Below are positions 1 through 7,258 of a stretch of DNA of 64,000 nucleotides, one piece after another (position 1 is the stretch's first letter; each line of letters starts with the position of its first letter). The notes below the pieces were generated by a model that saw only the letters and a program-made list of their open reading frames with translations, made no database searches and was not told where the DNA came from. The position numbers and the translations under genes are program-made. Source of the stretch: Loktanella sp. 3ANDIMAR09 (lineage in GTDB: Bacteria > Pseudomonadota > Alphaproteobacteria > Rhodobacterales > Rhodobacteraceae). Where the stretch lies: positions 1 to 64,000 of the forward strand of contig NZ_LJAK01000014.1 in assembly GCF_001420005.1 (NCBI RefSeq), in the 5' to 3' direction.

Positions 1-13
1 GGTCCTCCCGGGA

Positions 14-68
14 TCGCCAAGTTGCGCGGGGCTTGGCGAGGTGATCACTAGGTTTGCACTGCGAACCT
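14..68. other. Two tandem hairpins upstream of the first gene
   Basis: The first 111 bases hold no gene that I can support. They contain two adjacent inverted repeats. Bases 14-21 (TCGCCAAG) pair perfectly with 32-39, with a 10-base loop. Bases 50-56 (AGGTTTG) pair with 62-68 with one G-T wobble and a 5-base loop. Neither is followed by a T-run. They could be the terminator region of a gene left of the window or part of the transporter leader. I recognise no named RNA family here. Confidence 0.35.
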
Positions 69-147
69 GACCGACTTCTCCCACTGGCTGCAGAAGGCAC
101 GATGGATTGCATTGATGCTGCGTGAGGCATATCCGGCCGGAATGTTC

Positions 148-1020
148 ATGTCTGGTCACATTGCGCGGGCTACCGCCATCGTCGTTCTGTCAGGTGCGAT
201 CTGGGGGTTTTACTGGTTGCCGGTCAGGATGTTGTCGGATGCCGGGCTGGGTGGGGCCTGGGGGACGCTGGCGATCACGGTTTCTGCGTTGCTGGTGCTG
301 ACACCGGCGGCCTGGCGGGCGCGATCTGACCTGCGCCGGGCCTCGCCGCTGGCGCTGGTCTCGATCGGCCTGGGTGGCGTGGCCTTTGCGCTGTATTCGA
401 TCGGTTTCAACTATGGTCGCGTGGCGATCATCATCTTGCTGTTCTTTCTGACCCCGGTCTGGAGCGTCCTGATCACGCGTTTCGTGCTGGGTTGGCATAC
501 ACCGATGCTGCGCATTGTGGCCATCGGCCTGGGGCTTGGCGGGTTGTGCATAATGCTCAGCGCCGACGGGCAATGGCCTATGCCGCGCGGTATCGGTGAA
601 TGGATGGCGCTGGCTGCGGGGGTATTGTGGTCGCTGGCGACGACGGGAATGCGCACCACATCGCAGATTGCGCCCGCGCCAGCAGCCTTTGTCTTTGCGC
701 TGGGGGCGGCCGTTGCCTCCGTCCTCATGGCACCATTTTTGTCCCCTTGGCCTGCGGTCCCGATTCCGGGTGTCACGATCATCCTGGCGCTGGGCACGGG
801 GGCGTTGTGGTGGGGGTTGTCCACCGCCTGTCTGATGTGGGCCACGGTCCGTCTGGACCCGGCCCGCGTCGGTATCCTGTTGATGGCAGAGGTTCTGATC
901 GGCGCGGGCTCGGCCGCCCTCTTGGCCGGTGAGTCGCTTGCCCCGCTGGAACTGGCGGGTGGTGCGCTCGTGCTCTTGGCCGGTCTGTGCGAGGTCTGGC
1001 CCGTCCGGCAGCGGGCGTGA
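148..1020 (+). CDS. EamA/DMT-family membrane transporter
   Basis: A polytopic inner-membrane protein of about 290 residues. It has about ten hydrophobic segments and the two-fold EamA repeat typical of the drug/metabolite transporter superfamily, which exports small metabolites. The substrate cannot be read from sequence. Motifs such as GAIWGFYWLP near the N-terminus and a glycine-rich last helix fit the family, and the length is usual. The start is uncertain: ATGs lie at 115, 142 and 148, and I chose 148 because it puts the first membrane helix right after a short basic lead and has GGA upstream. It is followed by a cupin gene on the same strand. A second EamA gene occurs at 54134-55039. Confidence 0.8.
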   Translation: MSGHIARATAIVVLSGAIWGFYWLPVRMLSDAGLGGAWGTLAITVSALLVLTPAAWRARSDLRRASPLALVSIGLGGVAFALYSIGFNYGRVAIIILLFFLTPVWSVLITRFVLGWHTPMLRIVAIGLGLGGLCIMLSADGQWPMPRGIGEWMALAAGVLWSLATTGMRTTSQIAPAPAAFVFALGAAVASVLMAPFLSPWPAVPIPGVTIILALGTGALWWGLSTACLMWATVRLDPARVGILLMAEVLIGAGSAALLAGESLAPLELAGGALVLLAGLCEVWPVRQRA

Positions 1021-1087
1021 TGCCTGTTGGGCCGTGGCACATCTGCGGCTAGGGTATGACGGAACGCCCATGACCCGAGGATTTCCG

Positions 1088-1483
1088 ATGCAGATCAATG
1101 CCGTTGCAACGCTGGATGTGGCACCCGCCAATCCGGATTATTTTACAGGCGGTGTCGCCATCCGTCGCATGTTCCAGGCCGAGGGGGACAGCCGTCTGTC
1201 AGGGCTTCAGGTGACATTTCAACCCAAGGCGCGGACCGCTTGGCACACCCATCCTGTCGGCCAGACCCTGATCGTGACCGAAGGTGCCGGGCGCGTGCAG
1301 GTTCGGGGTGGTGCGGTGATCACGGTGGTCGCCGGCGACATCGTGCGTTTCGCCGCCGGCGAGGAACATTGGCACGGAGCAGCCCCCGATGTCTCCATGA
1401 CCCATCTCGCGCTCCAAGAAGAGGTCGATGGATCAGCCGCCGATTGGCTGGATCATGTGACCGACGCCGAATACGACGGTTAG
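1088..1483 (+). CDS. Cupin-domain protein
   Basis: A 131-residue single-domain cupin. The metal-binding motif 1 is visible as WHTHPVGQTLIVTEG (two His and a later Glu-like position) and motif 2 as GDIVRF followed by HWHGA. Small cupins of this type (AF_0104/carboxymuconolactone-associated class) often bind a divalent metal, but the reaction is unknown. The start at 1088 is preceded by GAGG at about nine bases; an in-frame ATG at 1070 is possible. The gene overlaps the convergent CdsA-like gene by four bases at its stop codon. Confidence 0.8.
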   Translation: MQINAVATLDVAPANPDYFTGGVAIRRMFQAEGDSRLSGLQVTFQPKARTAWHTHPVGQTLIVTEGAGRVQVRGGAVITVVAGDIVRFAAGEEHWHGAAPDVSMTHLALQEEVDGSAADWLDHVTDAEYDG

Positions 1484-2424
1484 GTCGCCCAGATATACCG
1501 GGTCAGGTGATAGAACACCGGTGCGGCAAACAGCACCGAATCCAGCTGGTTCAGAACACCGCCCTGACCGGGGATCAGATGCGACCAGTCCCGCACGCCG
1601 CGGTCGCGTTTGATCGCGGCAAAGACCAGATGCCCCATCATGCCGAACAGCGATGCGGCGGCTGCCATCCCCGCGGCACCCAGAACGCCAAAGGGCGTGA
1701 TCCAGTGCAGAGCCGCACCGATTGCGGCAGCGCTCAGCAGGCCTGCGATCATGCCTTCGCGGGTTTTGGGCGACAGTTCGGGCGCGATGCGATGTTTGCC
1801 GATCCGCCGCCCGAACCAGTATTCCAGCAGGTCACCGAATTGCACGACAAGGATCAGGAACGCGATCAGCAGCACGTTGCTGTCGCCCATCTGCGGGATA
1901 TCAAGAGACAGCAAGGCGGGCACGTGCGACAGGCAAAACACGCAGATCATCAGCGCCCATTGGGTTTCGGCCACACGGATCAGAAACCGTGCGGGTTGAC
2001 CGCGCAGGGCGGATACCACCGGCAGCACCAGAAAGGCATAGACCGGGATGAACACGGTGAACATGCTGTGCCAGCCCATCCAGACGAACAGATATTGCAA
2101 CGGCAGCACCGCAAAAAACGCCAGCGCCAGCGACAGGTGATCTGCCCGCGCCTTGGTCGTCAGGGTCAGAAACTCGCGCAGGGCTGCAAAGGACGCAAAG
2201 AACGACAGCAGCACCGCCCCGAATTGCCCGGCCATCAGGGCGATGGCGACCAGTGCGACGATGGTCCACCAGCTTTGCACGCGGGTCTGGTAGGTATCGA
2301 GCACCGGGTTGGCCTGACCCGCAGGTAGCCGTGCGCGCAGCACCTCGCCCAGGATCGACAGCGCGACCAGGATGCCGCAGACGCCCAATGACAACAGGGC
2401 CAAGTTCATGGTGGTCTGGGTCAT
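1480..2424 (-). CDS. CdsA-like phosphatidate cytidylyltransferase family protein
   Basis: A 314-residue membrane protein with about eight hydrophobic helices and a C-terminal CdsA-type signature. CdsA makes CDP-diacylglycerol from CTP and phosphatidic acid. The match is imperfect: IKRDRGVRD keeps the Lys-Arg and one Asp, but the usual HGG is QGG and the usual DRxD reads NQLD, so one conserved Asp of the metal site is Asn. It overlaps the stop of the upstream acyltransferase by ATGA (start 2424, acyltransferase stop 2421), so the two are translationally coupled. It may be a specialised paralogue and not the housekeeping CdsA, which would normally sit with uppS/dxr/bamA. Confidence 0.75.
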   Translation of the reverse strand: MTQTTMNLALLSLGVCGILVALSILGEVLRARLPAGQANPVLDTYQTRVQSWWTIVALVAIALMAGQFGAVLLSFFASFAALREFLTLTTKARADHLSLALAFFAVLPLQYLFVWMGWHSMFTVFIPVYAFLVLPVVSALRGQPARFLIRVAETQWALMICVFCLSHVPALLSLDIPQMGDSNVLLIAFLILVVQFGDLLEYWFGRRIGKHRIAPELSPKTREGMIAGLLSAAAIGAALHWITPFGVLGAAGMAAAASLFGMMGHLVFAAIKRDRGVRDWSHLIPGQGGVLNQLDSVLFAAPVFYHLTRYIWAT

Positions 2425-3074
2425 GCCGGGTCCTCCGGGCGCAGGTCAGCCAGTGCCTGTCCCGCGCGTGCCAGAAATGCCTCGCGGGTTTCGTCCTCGG
2501 CCACGTGGACGGGCGCGCCGAATGTGACGGTGCAGATCAGGGGCAGGGGGATGACCTCGCCCTTGGGCATGATGGTGTTCAGATTGGCGACCCAGGTCGG
2601 CACCAGATCCACATCGGGCCGGGCCTTGGCAATGTTGTACAGCCCCGATTTGAACGGCAGCAGCGGGTCGTCGGTCATGTTGCGCTTGCCTTCGGGAAAG
2701 ATGATCAGTGACGATCCCTCGTCGAGTGCGGCCAGGATCTTGTCCATCGGATTGTCGTTCACCTCGGGGCGGCGGTCGATCAGCACGCCGCGAAAGACGT
2801 CGCGCCCGCAAAAGGCGCGCAGGCGGTTTTTCAGCCAGTAATCCGCCGCCGCGACCGGGCGTGTCTGGCGGCGCAGGGCTGCGGGCAGCACGGCCCAGAT
2901 CATCGGCAGATCGCCGTTGCTGGTGTGATTGGCGTAATAGACGCGCTGGACCGGTTCGGGGCCGACACCGCGCCAATCGGCACGTGCAGCGGTGACGAAC
3001 AGCGCAAACAGGCGCAGCGCATGGCCTGCGATGTTCGCGGCAAAGGCGCGGGCAAATGACATGAGCGATTTCAT
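2421..3074 (-). CDS. 1-acylglycerol-3-phosphate acyltransferase family protein (PlsC-like)
   Basis: A 217-residue lysophospholipid acyltransferase. Motif I is NHTSNGD (the H-x4-D catalytic pair) and motif III is FPEGKRN (normally FPEGTR), which binds the phosphate of the acceptor. An N-terminal hydrophobic segment at about residues 15-32 anchors it to the inner membrane. It would acylate lysophosphatidic acid to phosphatidic acid, the substrate of the CdsA-type enzyme encoded immediately downstream with an ATGA overlap. The two genes form a short operon for phospholipid synthesis or remodelling. Whether this is the essential PlsC or a paralogue cannot be told from this window. Confidence 0.82.
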   Translation of the reverse strand: MKSLMSFARAFAANIAGHALRLFALFVTAARADWRGVGPEPVQRVYYANHTSNGDLPMIWAVLPAALRRQTRPVAAADYWLKNRLRAFCGRDVFRGVLIDRRPEVNDNPMDKILAALDEGSSLIIFPEGKRNMTDDPLLPFKSGLYNIAKARPDVDLVPTWVANLNTIMPKGEVIPLPLICTVTFGAPVHVAEDETREAFLARAGQALADLRPEDPA

Positions 3075-3157
3075 CGGGGAACCTTGGCGGGTGACAGACA
3101 GCTTGAAAAGGGGTCACACCCTACCAGCACGGCAGAGTGTGACCCGGATGTGCGGGC

Positions 3158-3436
3158 CTAGATGTCCTTGTCGCTGACGTATTCGGACAGCAGGCGTTCA
3201 TTGCGTGCCTCTTCCAGCCGCTGAATGCGATCCTCGGACAGGCGGTCGTCAAAGCGGTATTTGACGAAATTCACCAGCGCGAGTGTCAGCAGCAGAATGC
3301 CGATGCCCCAATATCCCTTGGTCGCCAGCGGGACATCGGGTGACAGCCACAGCGACAGGCCAAGCATCCCGTAGGCCACAATCACGGCGATGCCGTTGAA
3401 AAACATGATAAGCGCGTTGTCGGAACGATTGTTCAT
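3158..3436 (-). CDS. Small two-helix membrane protein, YiaA/YiaB-like
   Basis: A 92-residue protein with two hydrophobic helices (about residues 9-30 and 40-58), then a charged, probably helical tail of about 30 residues. The pattern of a glycine-rich first helix, a KGYWG turn and a second helix ending in a basic/Asp stretch resembles the YiaA/YiaB two-helix domain; the function of that family is unknown. It lies 24 bases downstream of the PspA-like gene on the same strand, so it is probably co-transcribed and controlled by the TetR operators at 4155-4224. By analogy with small membrane partners of PspA (PspB, PspC, PspG) it may be the membrane-side partner; that is inference only. Confidence 0.7.
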   Translation of the reverse strand: MNNRSDNALIMFFNGIAVIVAYGMLGLSLWLSPDVPLATKGYWGIGILLLTLALVNFVKYRFDDRLSEDRIQRLEEARNERLLSEYVSDKDI

Positions 3437-3460
3437 TTTGGATAGTCCTCTGATTGGTGA

Positions 3461-4138
3461 TTAGTCTTGGTTGGATGTCAGGCGTGCCAGCACGGCGGCG
3501 GGTGTCACGCGGTCTGCCGGGCCAAACCCCGCATCCGCCATGCGGTCGGTCAGCCCGTCATGGGACAGTTCTGCGTTCAGCTCTTGCAGGATCTCGTGTT
3601 TCTCGAACGGGTCTGACTGTTCCAGAACCCGGGCGATCAGCGCCTCGGCGGCATCGGCCCCGGTGTCGCCGGTCTGCTGGTGCAGCCGCATCTGGATATC
3701 CTGTTCTTTCTTGATCGCTCGGGCCTGGGCTGCACCCTGACGCAGGTCGATCAATCGGCGGTGGCCTGTTTCGACACTGGTTCGCAGCCGCAGAACGCGC
3801 TGATCCAGCGTTGCACAGGTCTGGGCCCGGTGCGCCGCCTCGTTTTCCATCTGCGCGATGGCAGATGCGGCCTCTTGCGCCATGGCGTCCTGGCCTGCCG
3901 CCAGTGCCTGCCGCGCGCGCCGGGTCAGATCGCTGATGCGTCCATTGAGCTGTGTCAGTGCCGCATCGGCCATGCGTTGGCGCTGGATCAGACTGGCCAG
4001 GGTCGCCTTGGCAGCCTTCAGTCTGGCCTCGGCTGTGCGGATGTTCTGGTCGATCAATTCAATCGCAAACGTATCGCGCAACCGGGTTTCTGCGTGCGCG
4101 TTGCTTGCGGACAGCAGGGTCGTCAAAGTCCTGAACAT
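3461..4138 (-). CDS. PspA/IM30-family phage-shock-type protein
   Basis: A 225-residue protein, almost entirely alpha-helical and coiled-coil, with the PspA/IM30 layout: a short amphipathic N-terminus, then long Ala/Arg/Gln/Glu-rich helices (about residues 25-150) with the typical ELIDQNIRTAEARLKAAK start. The C-terminal part (about 155-225) is less typical. PspA proteins coat stressed inner membrane and limit proton leakage. No sigma-54 promoter or pspF gene is seen. The 83-base upstream gap instead carries three copies of a TetR-type palindrome, and a tetR gene lies directly upstream. The ribosome site is GGAGAG. The start at 4138 is clear. Confidence 0.78.
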   Translation of the reverse strand: MFRTLTTLLSASNAHAETRLRDTFAIELIDQNIRTAEARLKAAKATLASLIQRQRMADAALTQLNGRISDLTRRARQALAAGQDAMAQEAASAIAQMENEAAHRAQTCATLDQRVLRLRTSVETGHRRLIDLRQGAAQARAIKKEQDIQMRLHQQTGDTGADAAEALIARVLEQSDPFEKHEILQELNAELSHDGLTDRMADAGFGPADRVTPAAVLARLTSNQD

Positions 4139-4154
4139 GCGATCTCTCCATTAT

Positions 4155-4167
4155 TGAACGTTGTTCA
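4155..4167. promoter_or_regulatory. TetR-type operator copy 1
   Basis: The 13-base palindrome TGAACGTTGTTCA lies 17 bases upstream of the PspA-like start codon, between the ribosome site and the probable promoter. It is one of four copies of TGAACRTNGTTCA in this locus. Binding here would block transcription of the pspA-like/two-helix gene pair. Confidence 0.7.
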
Positions 4168-4188
4168 TAGATAGAGTTAGGCGAAGTT

Positions 4189-4201
4189 TGAACGTCGTTC
4201 A
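4189..4201. promoter_or_regulatory. TetR-type operator copy 2
   Basis: TGAACGTCGTTCA differs from copy 1 at one central base. Its centre is 34 bases from copy 1 and 23 bases from copy 3. Read on the minus strand it carries TTGAAC, a plausible -35 hexamer for the pspA-like gene. Confidence 0.7.
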
Positions 4202-4211
4202 AGAATAAAAA

Positions 4212-4224
4212 TGAACATCGTTCA
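4212..4224. promoter_or_regulatory. TetR-type operator copy 3, overlapping the tetR stop codon
   Basis: TGAACATCGTTCA. The last three bases (4222-4224) read TGA on the minus strand and are the stop codon of the tetR gene, so the operator half-site and the end of the reading frame are the same bases. Confidence 0.68.
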
Positions 4225-4818
4225 AATTTTTTCTGATGTCACATTGCGCAGCAGGACCGCGATCATCCGTTCGATATGGTCCATCGGCACGGCCGAGATG
4301 CGCCGTTCCAGTCCCAGCAAGACCATGCCGTGCACCGAGGAAAACAAGGCGCGTGTCATCAGATCGATCCTTGCGTCCGACCAATCGGGAAACAGGTCAC
4401 GCAGGGGGGCCGCGATTTTTGCGAACAGGGCGCCGAGTTCTGCAAGATACCAGTCTGGCACCGGGCTGTCGGCCGTCATCGACAAATCGAACAACGCGCG
4501 CCAGCCCGGTTGATTCGCAGCGGCAAAATGCAGGTAGGCGGTCCCCATCGACACCAGCCGGTCCTGTGGCGTGCCGTCCAGCGCGGTGCGGTCCTGTACG
4601 AATTGCCCCAGCCGGCGAAAGGTCCGCGCGTTCACCGTCAGCACCAGCTGATCCAGATCGTCAAACACCGTATAGATGGCACCCACGGCGCAGCCGACAT
4701 CCTGCGCCAGCGCGCGCGCCTTGAGCGCGTGCAGACCGTCGGTCGTGATGGTGCGTTCCGCGCTGGCAATCAGTCGGTCGCGCAGGTCCGCGCGGCGTTG
4801 TTCGGTTTTCGTGGCCAT
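4222..4818 (-). CDS. TetR/AcrR-family transcriptional regulator of the PspA-like operon
   Basis: A 198-residue TetR-family repressor. The N-terminal helix-turn-helix is at about residues 14-60 (the GLHALKARALAQDVGCAVG helices, then AIYTVFDD), with a C-terminal ligand-binding and dimerisation domain of the WHG type. It lies directly upstream of, and on the same strand as, the PspA-like gene. One operator-like palindrome sits just before its own start (4833-4845) and three sit between it and the PspA-like gene, which suggests autorepression plus control of the envelope-stress genes. The inducing ligand is unknown. The ribosome site AAGGATG precedes the ATG at 4818. Confidence 0.85.
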   Translation of the reverse strand: MATKTEQRRADLRDRLIASAERTITTDGLHALKARALAQDVGCAVGAIYTVFDDLDQLVLTVNARTFRRLGQFVQDRTALDGTPQDRLVSMGTAYLHFAAANQPGWRALFDLSMTADSPVPDWYLAELGALFAKIAAPLRDLFPDWSDARIDLMTRALFSSVHGMVLLGLERRISAVPMDHIERMIAVLLRNVTSEKI

Positions 4819-4832
4819 GTGGCATCCTTGGG

Positions 4833-4845
4833 TGAACGTGGTTCA
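4833..4845. promoter_or_regulatory. TetR-type operator copy 4 (autoregulatory)
   Basis: TGAACGTGGTTCA lies 15 bases upstream of the tetR start codon (minus strand), just beyond its ribosome site. It matches the three copies in front of the PspA-like gene, so the regulator probably represses itself. Confidence 0.7.
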
Positions 4846-4884
4846 GGGATACGCCACCGCGCTGCCGGAGGAAACCCGTCTGCC

Positions 4885-6111
4885 TTAATCGCCGGGGGCA
4901 CCACCAGCAAACCGATTGACTGCGTGATAGCCGACGGGGGTCTGTTGCATTTCCAGATGCAATGCGGTGCCGGTGTAGGGGTGGGCCCGCGCCAGCTCCT
5001 CGTCCACCTCGATCCCCAGACCGGGGGCGGTGGGCACGGGGATATAGCCGTCTTCGACCCGCAGGCTGTGTTTGATCAGGTCGAAATGGAACGGCGTTTC
5101 GATTGTCTCGGCCATCAGGATATTCGGGATGGCAGCCGCAAGTTGAATGTTCGCGGCCCATTCGATCGGACCGGCATAAAGGTGCGGCGCGATCTGCGCG
5201 TTATAGGCCTCTGCCAGCACGGCGATCTTGCGTGCCTCCCAGATGCCGCCGCAGCGTCCCAAGGCGGGTTGCAGGATCGTGGCGGCCCCCGACCGCAGCA
5301 CGGGCGCGAATTCGGACCGGGTCGTCAGGCGTTCGCCGGTGGCAATGGGGATGCTGACCTTGGCTGCGACCTTGGACATCTCGTGCGTGTTGTCGGGCGG
5401 GATCGGTTCCTCGAACCACAGCGGCTGATAGGGGGCGATGGCCTGACCCAGCCGGATCGCGCCCCCGGTGGAAAACTGCCCGTGTGTGCCGAACAGCAGG
5501 TCGGCGCGGTCGCCCACGGCCTCGCGGATAGCGCGGCAGAATGCCACCGACAGCGAGATATCGTGCATCGACGGCATATGCCCGCCCCGGATCGTATAGG
5601 GACCGGCGGGGTCAAATTTCACCGCCGTATAGCCTGCCGCGATCATGGCGGTGGCGGACTGGGCGGCCATATCCGGGCTGGACCAGAAATCGGGCAGGGC
5701 GTGCCCCGCCTGCGGATAGAGGTAGGTATAGGCGCGGATGCGGTCGTTCGTGCGCCCGCCGATCAACGCATGCACGGGGCGGTCGCGGTGCTTGCCCAGG
5801 ATGTCCCAGCAGGCAATTTCCAGCCCCGACCATGCGCCCAGCACCGTCAGATCAGGCCTTTGGGTAAAGCCCGCGGAATAGACCCGCCTGTACATCAGGT
5901 CGATATTTTCGGGATTTTCCCCGGCCATATGCCGGGCGAAGACATCGGTGATGACGGCGCGCATGGCCTCTGGTCCGACGCTGCTGGCATAGCATTCGCC
6001 CCAGCCGGTGATGCCCGTATCCGTCGTGACCTTGACCAGGATCCAGTAGCGCCCCCCCCAGCCGGGGGCCGGGGGTGCTGTGACGAGAATGTCGAGGTCA
6101 GCGAGTTTCAT
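4885..6111 (-). CDS. Mandelate racemase/muconate lactonizing enzyme family protein (enolase superfamily)
   Basis: About 408 residues with the two-domain enolase-superfamily fold: an N-terminal capping domain (about 1-125) and a C-terminal barrel. Visible barrel motifs are AVKFDPAG, LFGTHGQF, WFEEPIPP, ATGERL and IAPHLYAGP. The two Glu (FEEP and GER) and the His of APH are expected metal and catalytic residues. At the first metal-ligand strand the usual Asp of DVHG/DFHG is Gly-Thr before HG. The likely role is a sugar-acid dehydratase or cycloisomerase, substrate unknown. The start is ATG 6111 (6114 possible), with AAGGGA upstream. The Zn alcohol dehydrogenase gene is directly upstream and an intergenic repeat lies between them. 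Confidence 0.8.
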   Translation of the reverse strand: MKLADLDILVTAPPAPGWGGRYWILVKVTTDTGITGWGECYASSVGPEAMRAVITDVFARHMAGENPENIDLMYRRVYSAGFTQRPDLTVLGAWSGLEIACWDILGKHRDRPVHALIGGRTNDRIRAYTYLYPQAGHALPDFWSSPDMAAQSATAMIAAGYTAVKFDPAGPYTIRGGHMPSMHDISLSVAFCRAIREAVGDRADLLFGTHGQFSTGGAIRLGQAIAPYQPLWFEEPIPPDNTHEMSKVAAKVSIPIATGERLTTRSEFAPVLRSGAATILQPALGRCGGIWEARKIAVLAEAYNAQIAPHLYAGPIEWAANIQLAAAIPNILMAETIETPFHFDLIKHSLRVEDGYIPVPTAPGLGIEVDEELARAHPYTGTALHLEMQQTPVGYHAVNRFAGGAPGD

Positions 6112-6126
6112 CATGCGTCCCTTCTT

Positions 6127-6153
6127 GAGTATTTTTGGCAAGATGATGCAAAG
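6127..6153. repeat. Dispersed intergenic element, copy A
   Basis: The element starts GAGTATTTTTGGCAAGATG and ends TGCAAAG. A near-identical copy lies at 41164-41191, with a shorter inverted relative at 45952-45967 and a looser one at 21203-21224. All are between genes. It sits in the gap between the alcohol dehydrogenase and the enolase-superfamily gene. Confidence 0.6.
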
Positions 6154-6155
6154 CG

Positions 6156-7238
6156 TCAGTCAAAGACGATCACGTTGCGCTTGGCCGATCCGGTTTTGGT
6201 GTCGGCGATGGCCGCGTTGATCTGGTCCAGCGGCCAGGTCTGACTGACGAGTTCATCCAGCTTCAGTCGTCCTTGTTCGTAGAGATCAACCATCCAGGGG
6301 ATGTCGCGCGCAATGACGACGTCGCCCATTTTAGAGCCGATCATGCCTTGGCCGGTGGCTGCAAACATCACGGGTTCATAGGTGGATGTTGCACCCGAAT
6401 GGGGCATGCCGACCATGATGACCTTGCCGCCCATGCCGAGGTATTGCGCCGCCGTGTCGAATGCCGGGATCGCACCCACGGTGATGATGACCGCATCGGC
6501 CCCTTTGCCCATCGCCTTTTTGGCGGCGCGCCAGGGTTTTTCGTCGGTCGCCAGCACACCGTCCGTCGCGCCGAATTCCTTTGCAACGGCCAGCTTCTCC
6601 GGCGTCATGTCGACGGCGACGATGCGGCGTGCGCCAGCGATCCGCGCGCCCTGGATCGCGTTCAGGCCGACGCCGCCTGCGCCGATGACCACCACGTCCT
6701 GACCCGCCCGCAGATTGGCTGCATTGACCACGGCACCGACGCCTGTGATGACGCCGCAGGCCAGCAGGGATGCAGCAACGGGGTCGATATCCGGGGAAAT
6801 CCTGACCACCTGGCTGGGGTCCACGACCACACGTTCGGCAAAGGCCCCGGCGTTCATCGCCTGCACGATCGGCGCACCATCCAGCGTGGTCAGTGGGGTC
6901 TGATAGGCTGGCGGTGTGCCGCAGAGCACCGGCATGCCCGACCCGCAGGTGGCACAGAATCCACAAGCGCGGATCAATGTCACGACGACGCTGTCACCCA
7001 GGGTCAGCCCGCGCACCCCGTCACCGACAGCCGTGATCTGACCCGCTGCTTCGTGACCGTAGATCGCGGGCAGGGTGCCACCCCAGGCGCCTTCGGCATA
7101 GTGAATGTCGGAATGACAGATCGCGCAGGCCTTGAGCGTGACCTCCACTTCGCCCGGTCCCGGCGGGCGGATGTGCACCGTTTCCACCGAAAGCGGTGTG
7201 TTGTGGGCGTGGCTGACAGCAGCTTTGATCGGGGTCAT
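6156..7238 (-). CDS. Zinc-dependent alcohol dehydrogenase (MDR superfamily)
   Basis: A 360-residue medium-chain dehydrogenase. The catalytic-zinc site is CAICHSD and GHEAAG. The structural-zinc lobe has four Cys (CGFCATCGSGMPVLC). The NAD(P) fold shows GAGGVGLNAIQGA with an acidic residue after the next strand (VAVDM), favouring NAD. The aldehyde or alcohol substrate is unknown. The start is ATG 7238, preceded by AAGGAG at seven bases; an earlier in-frame ATG at 7262 overlaps the upstream stop and lacks that site. It belongs to the minus-strand catabolic run 11021-4885, between an MFS exporter and an enolase-superfamily enzyme. Confidence 0.85.
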   Translation of the reverse strand: MTPIKAAVSHAHNTPLSVETVHIRPPGPGEVEVTLKACAICHSDIHYAEGAWGGTLPAIYGHEAAGQITAVGDGVRGLTLGDSVVVTLIRACGFCATCGSGMPVLCGTPPAYQTPLTTLDGAPIVQAMNAGAFAERVVVDPSQVVRISPDIDPVAASLLACGVITGVGAVVNAANLRAGQDVVVIGAGGVGLNAIQGARIAGARRIVAVDMTPEKLAVAKEFGATDGVLATDEKPWRAAKKAMGKGADAVIITVGAIPAFDTAAQYLGMGGKVIMVGMPHSGATSTYEPVMFAATGQGMIGSKMGDVVIARDIPWMVDLYEQGRLKLDELVSQTWPLDQINAAIADTKTGSAKRNVIVFD

Positions 7239-7258
7239 GGGCGGCTCCTTTGGAAGGC

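Noticed and set aside
4276-6243. A 655-codon open frame on the plus strand opposite the tetR and enolase-superfamily genes
   Set aside because: It is antisense to two well-supported genes. Its translation is rich in Arg, His, Gly and Gln with no recognisable domain, as expected from high-GC shadow frames.
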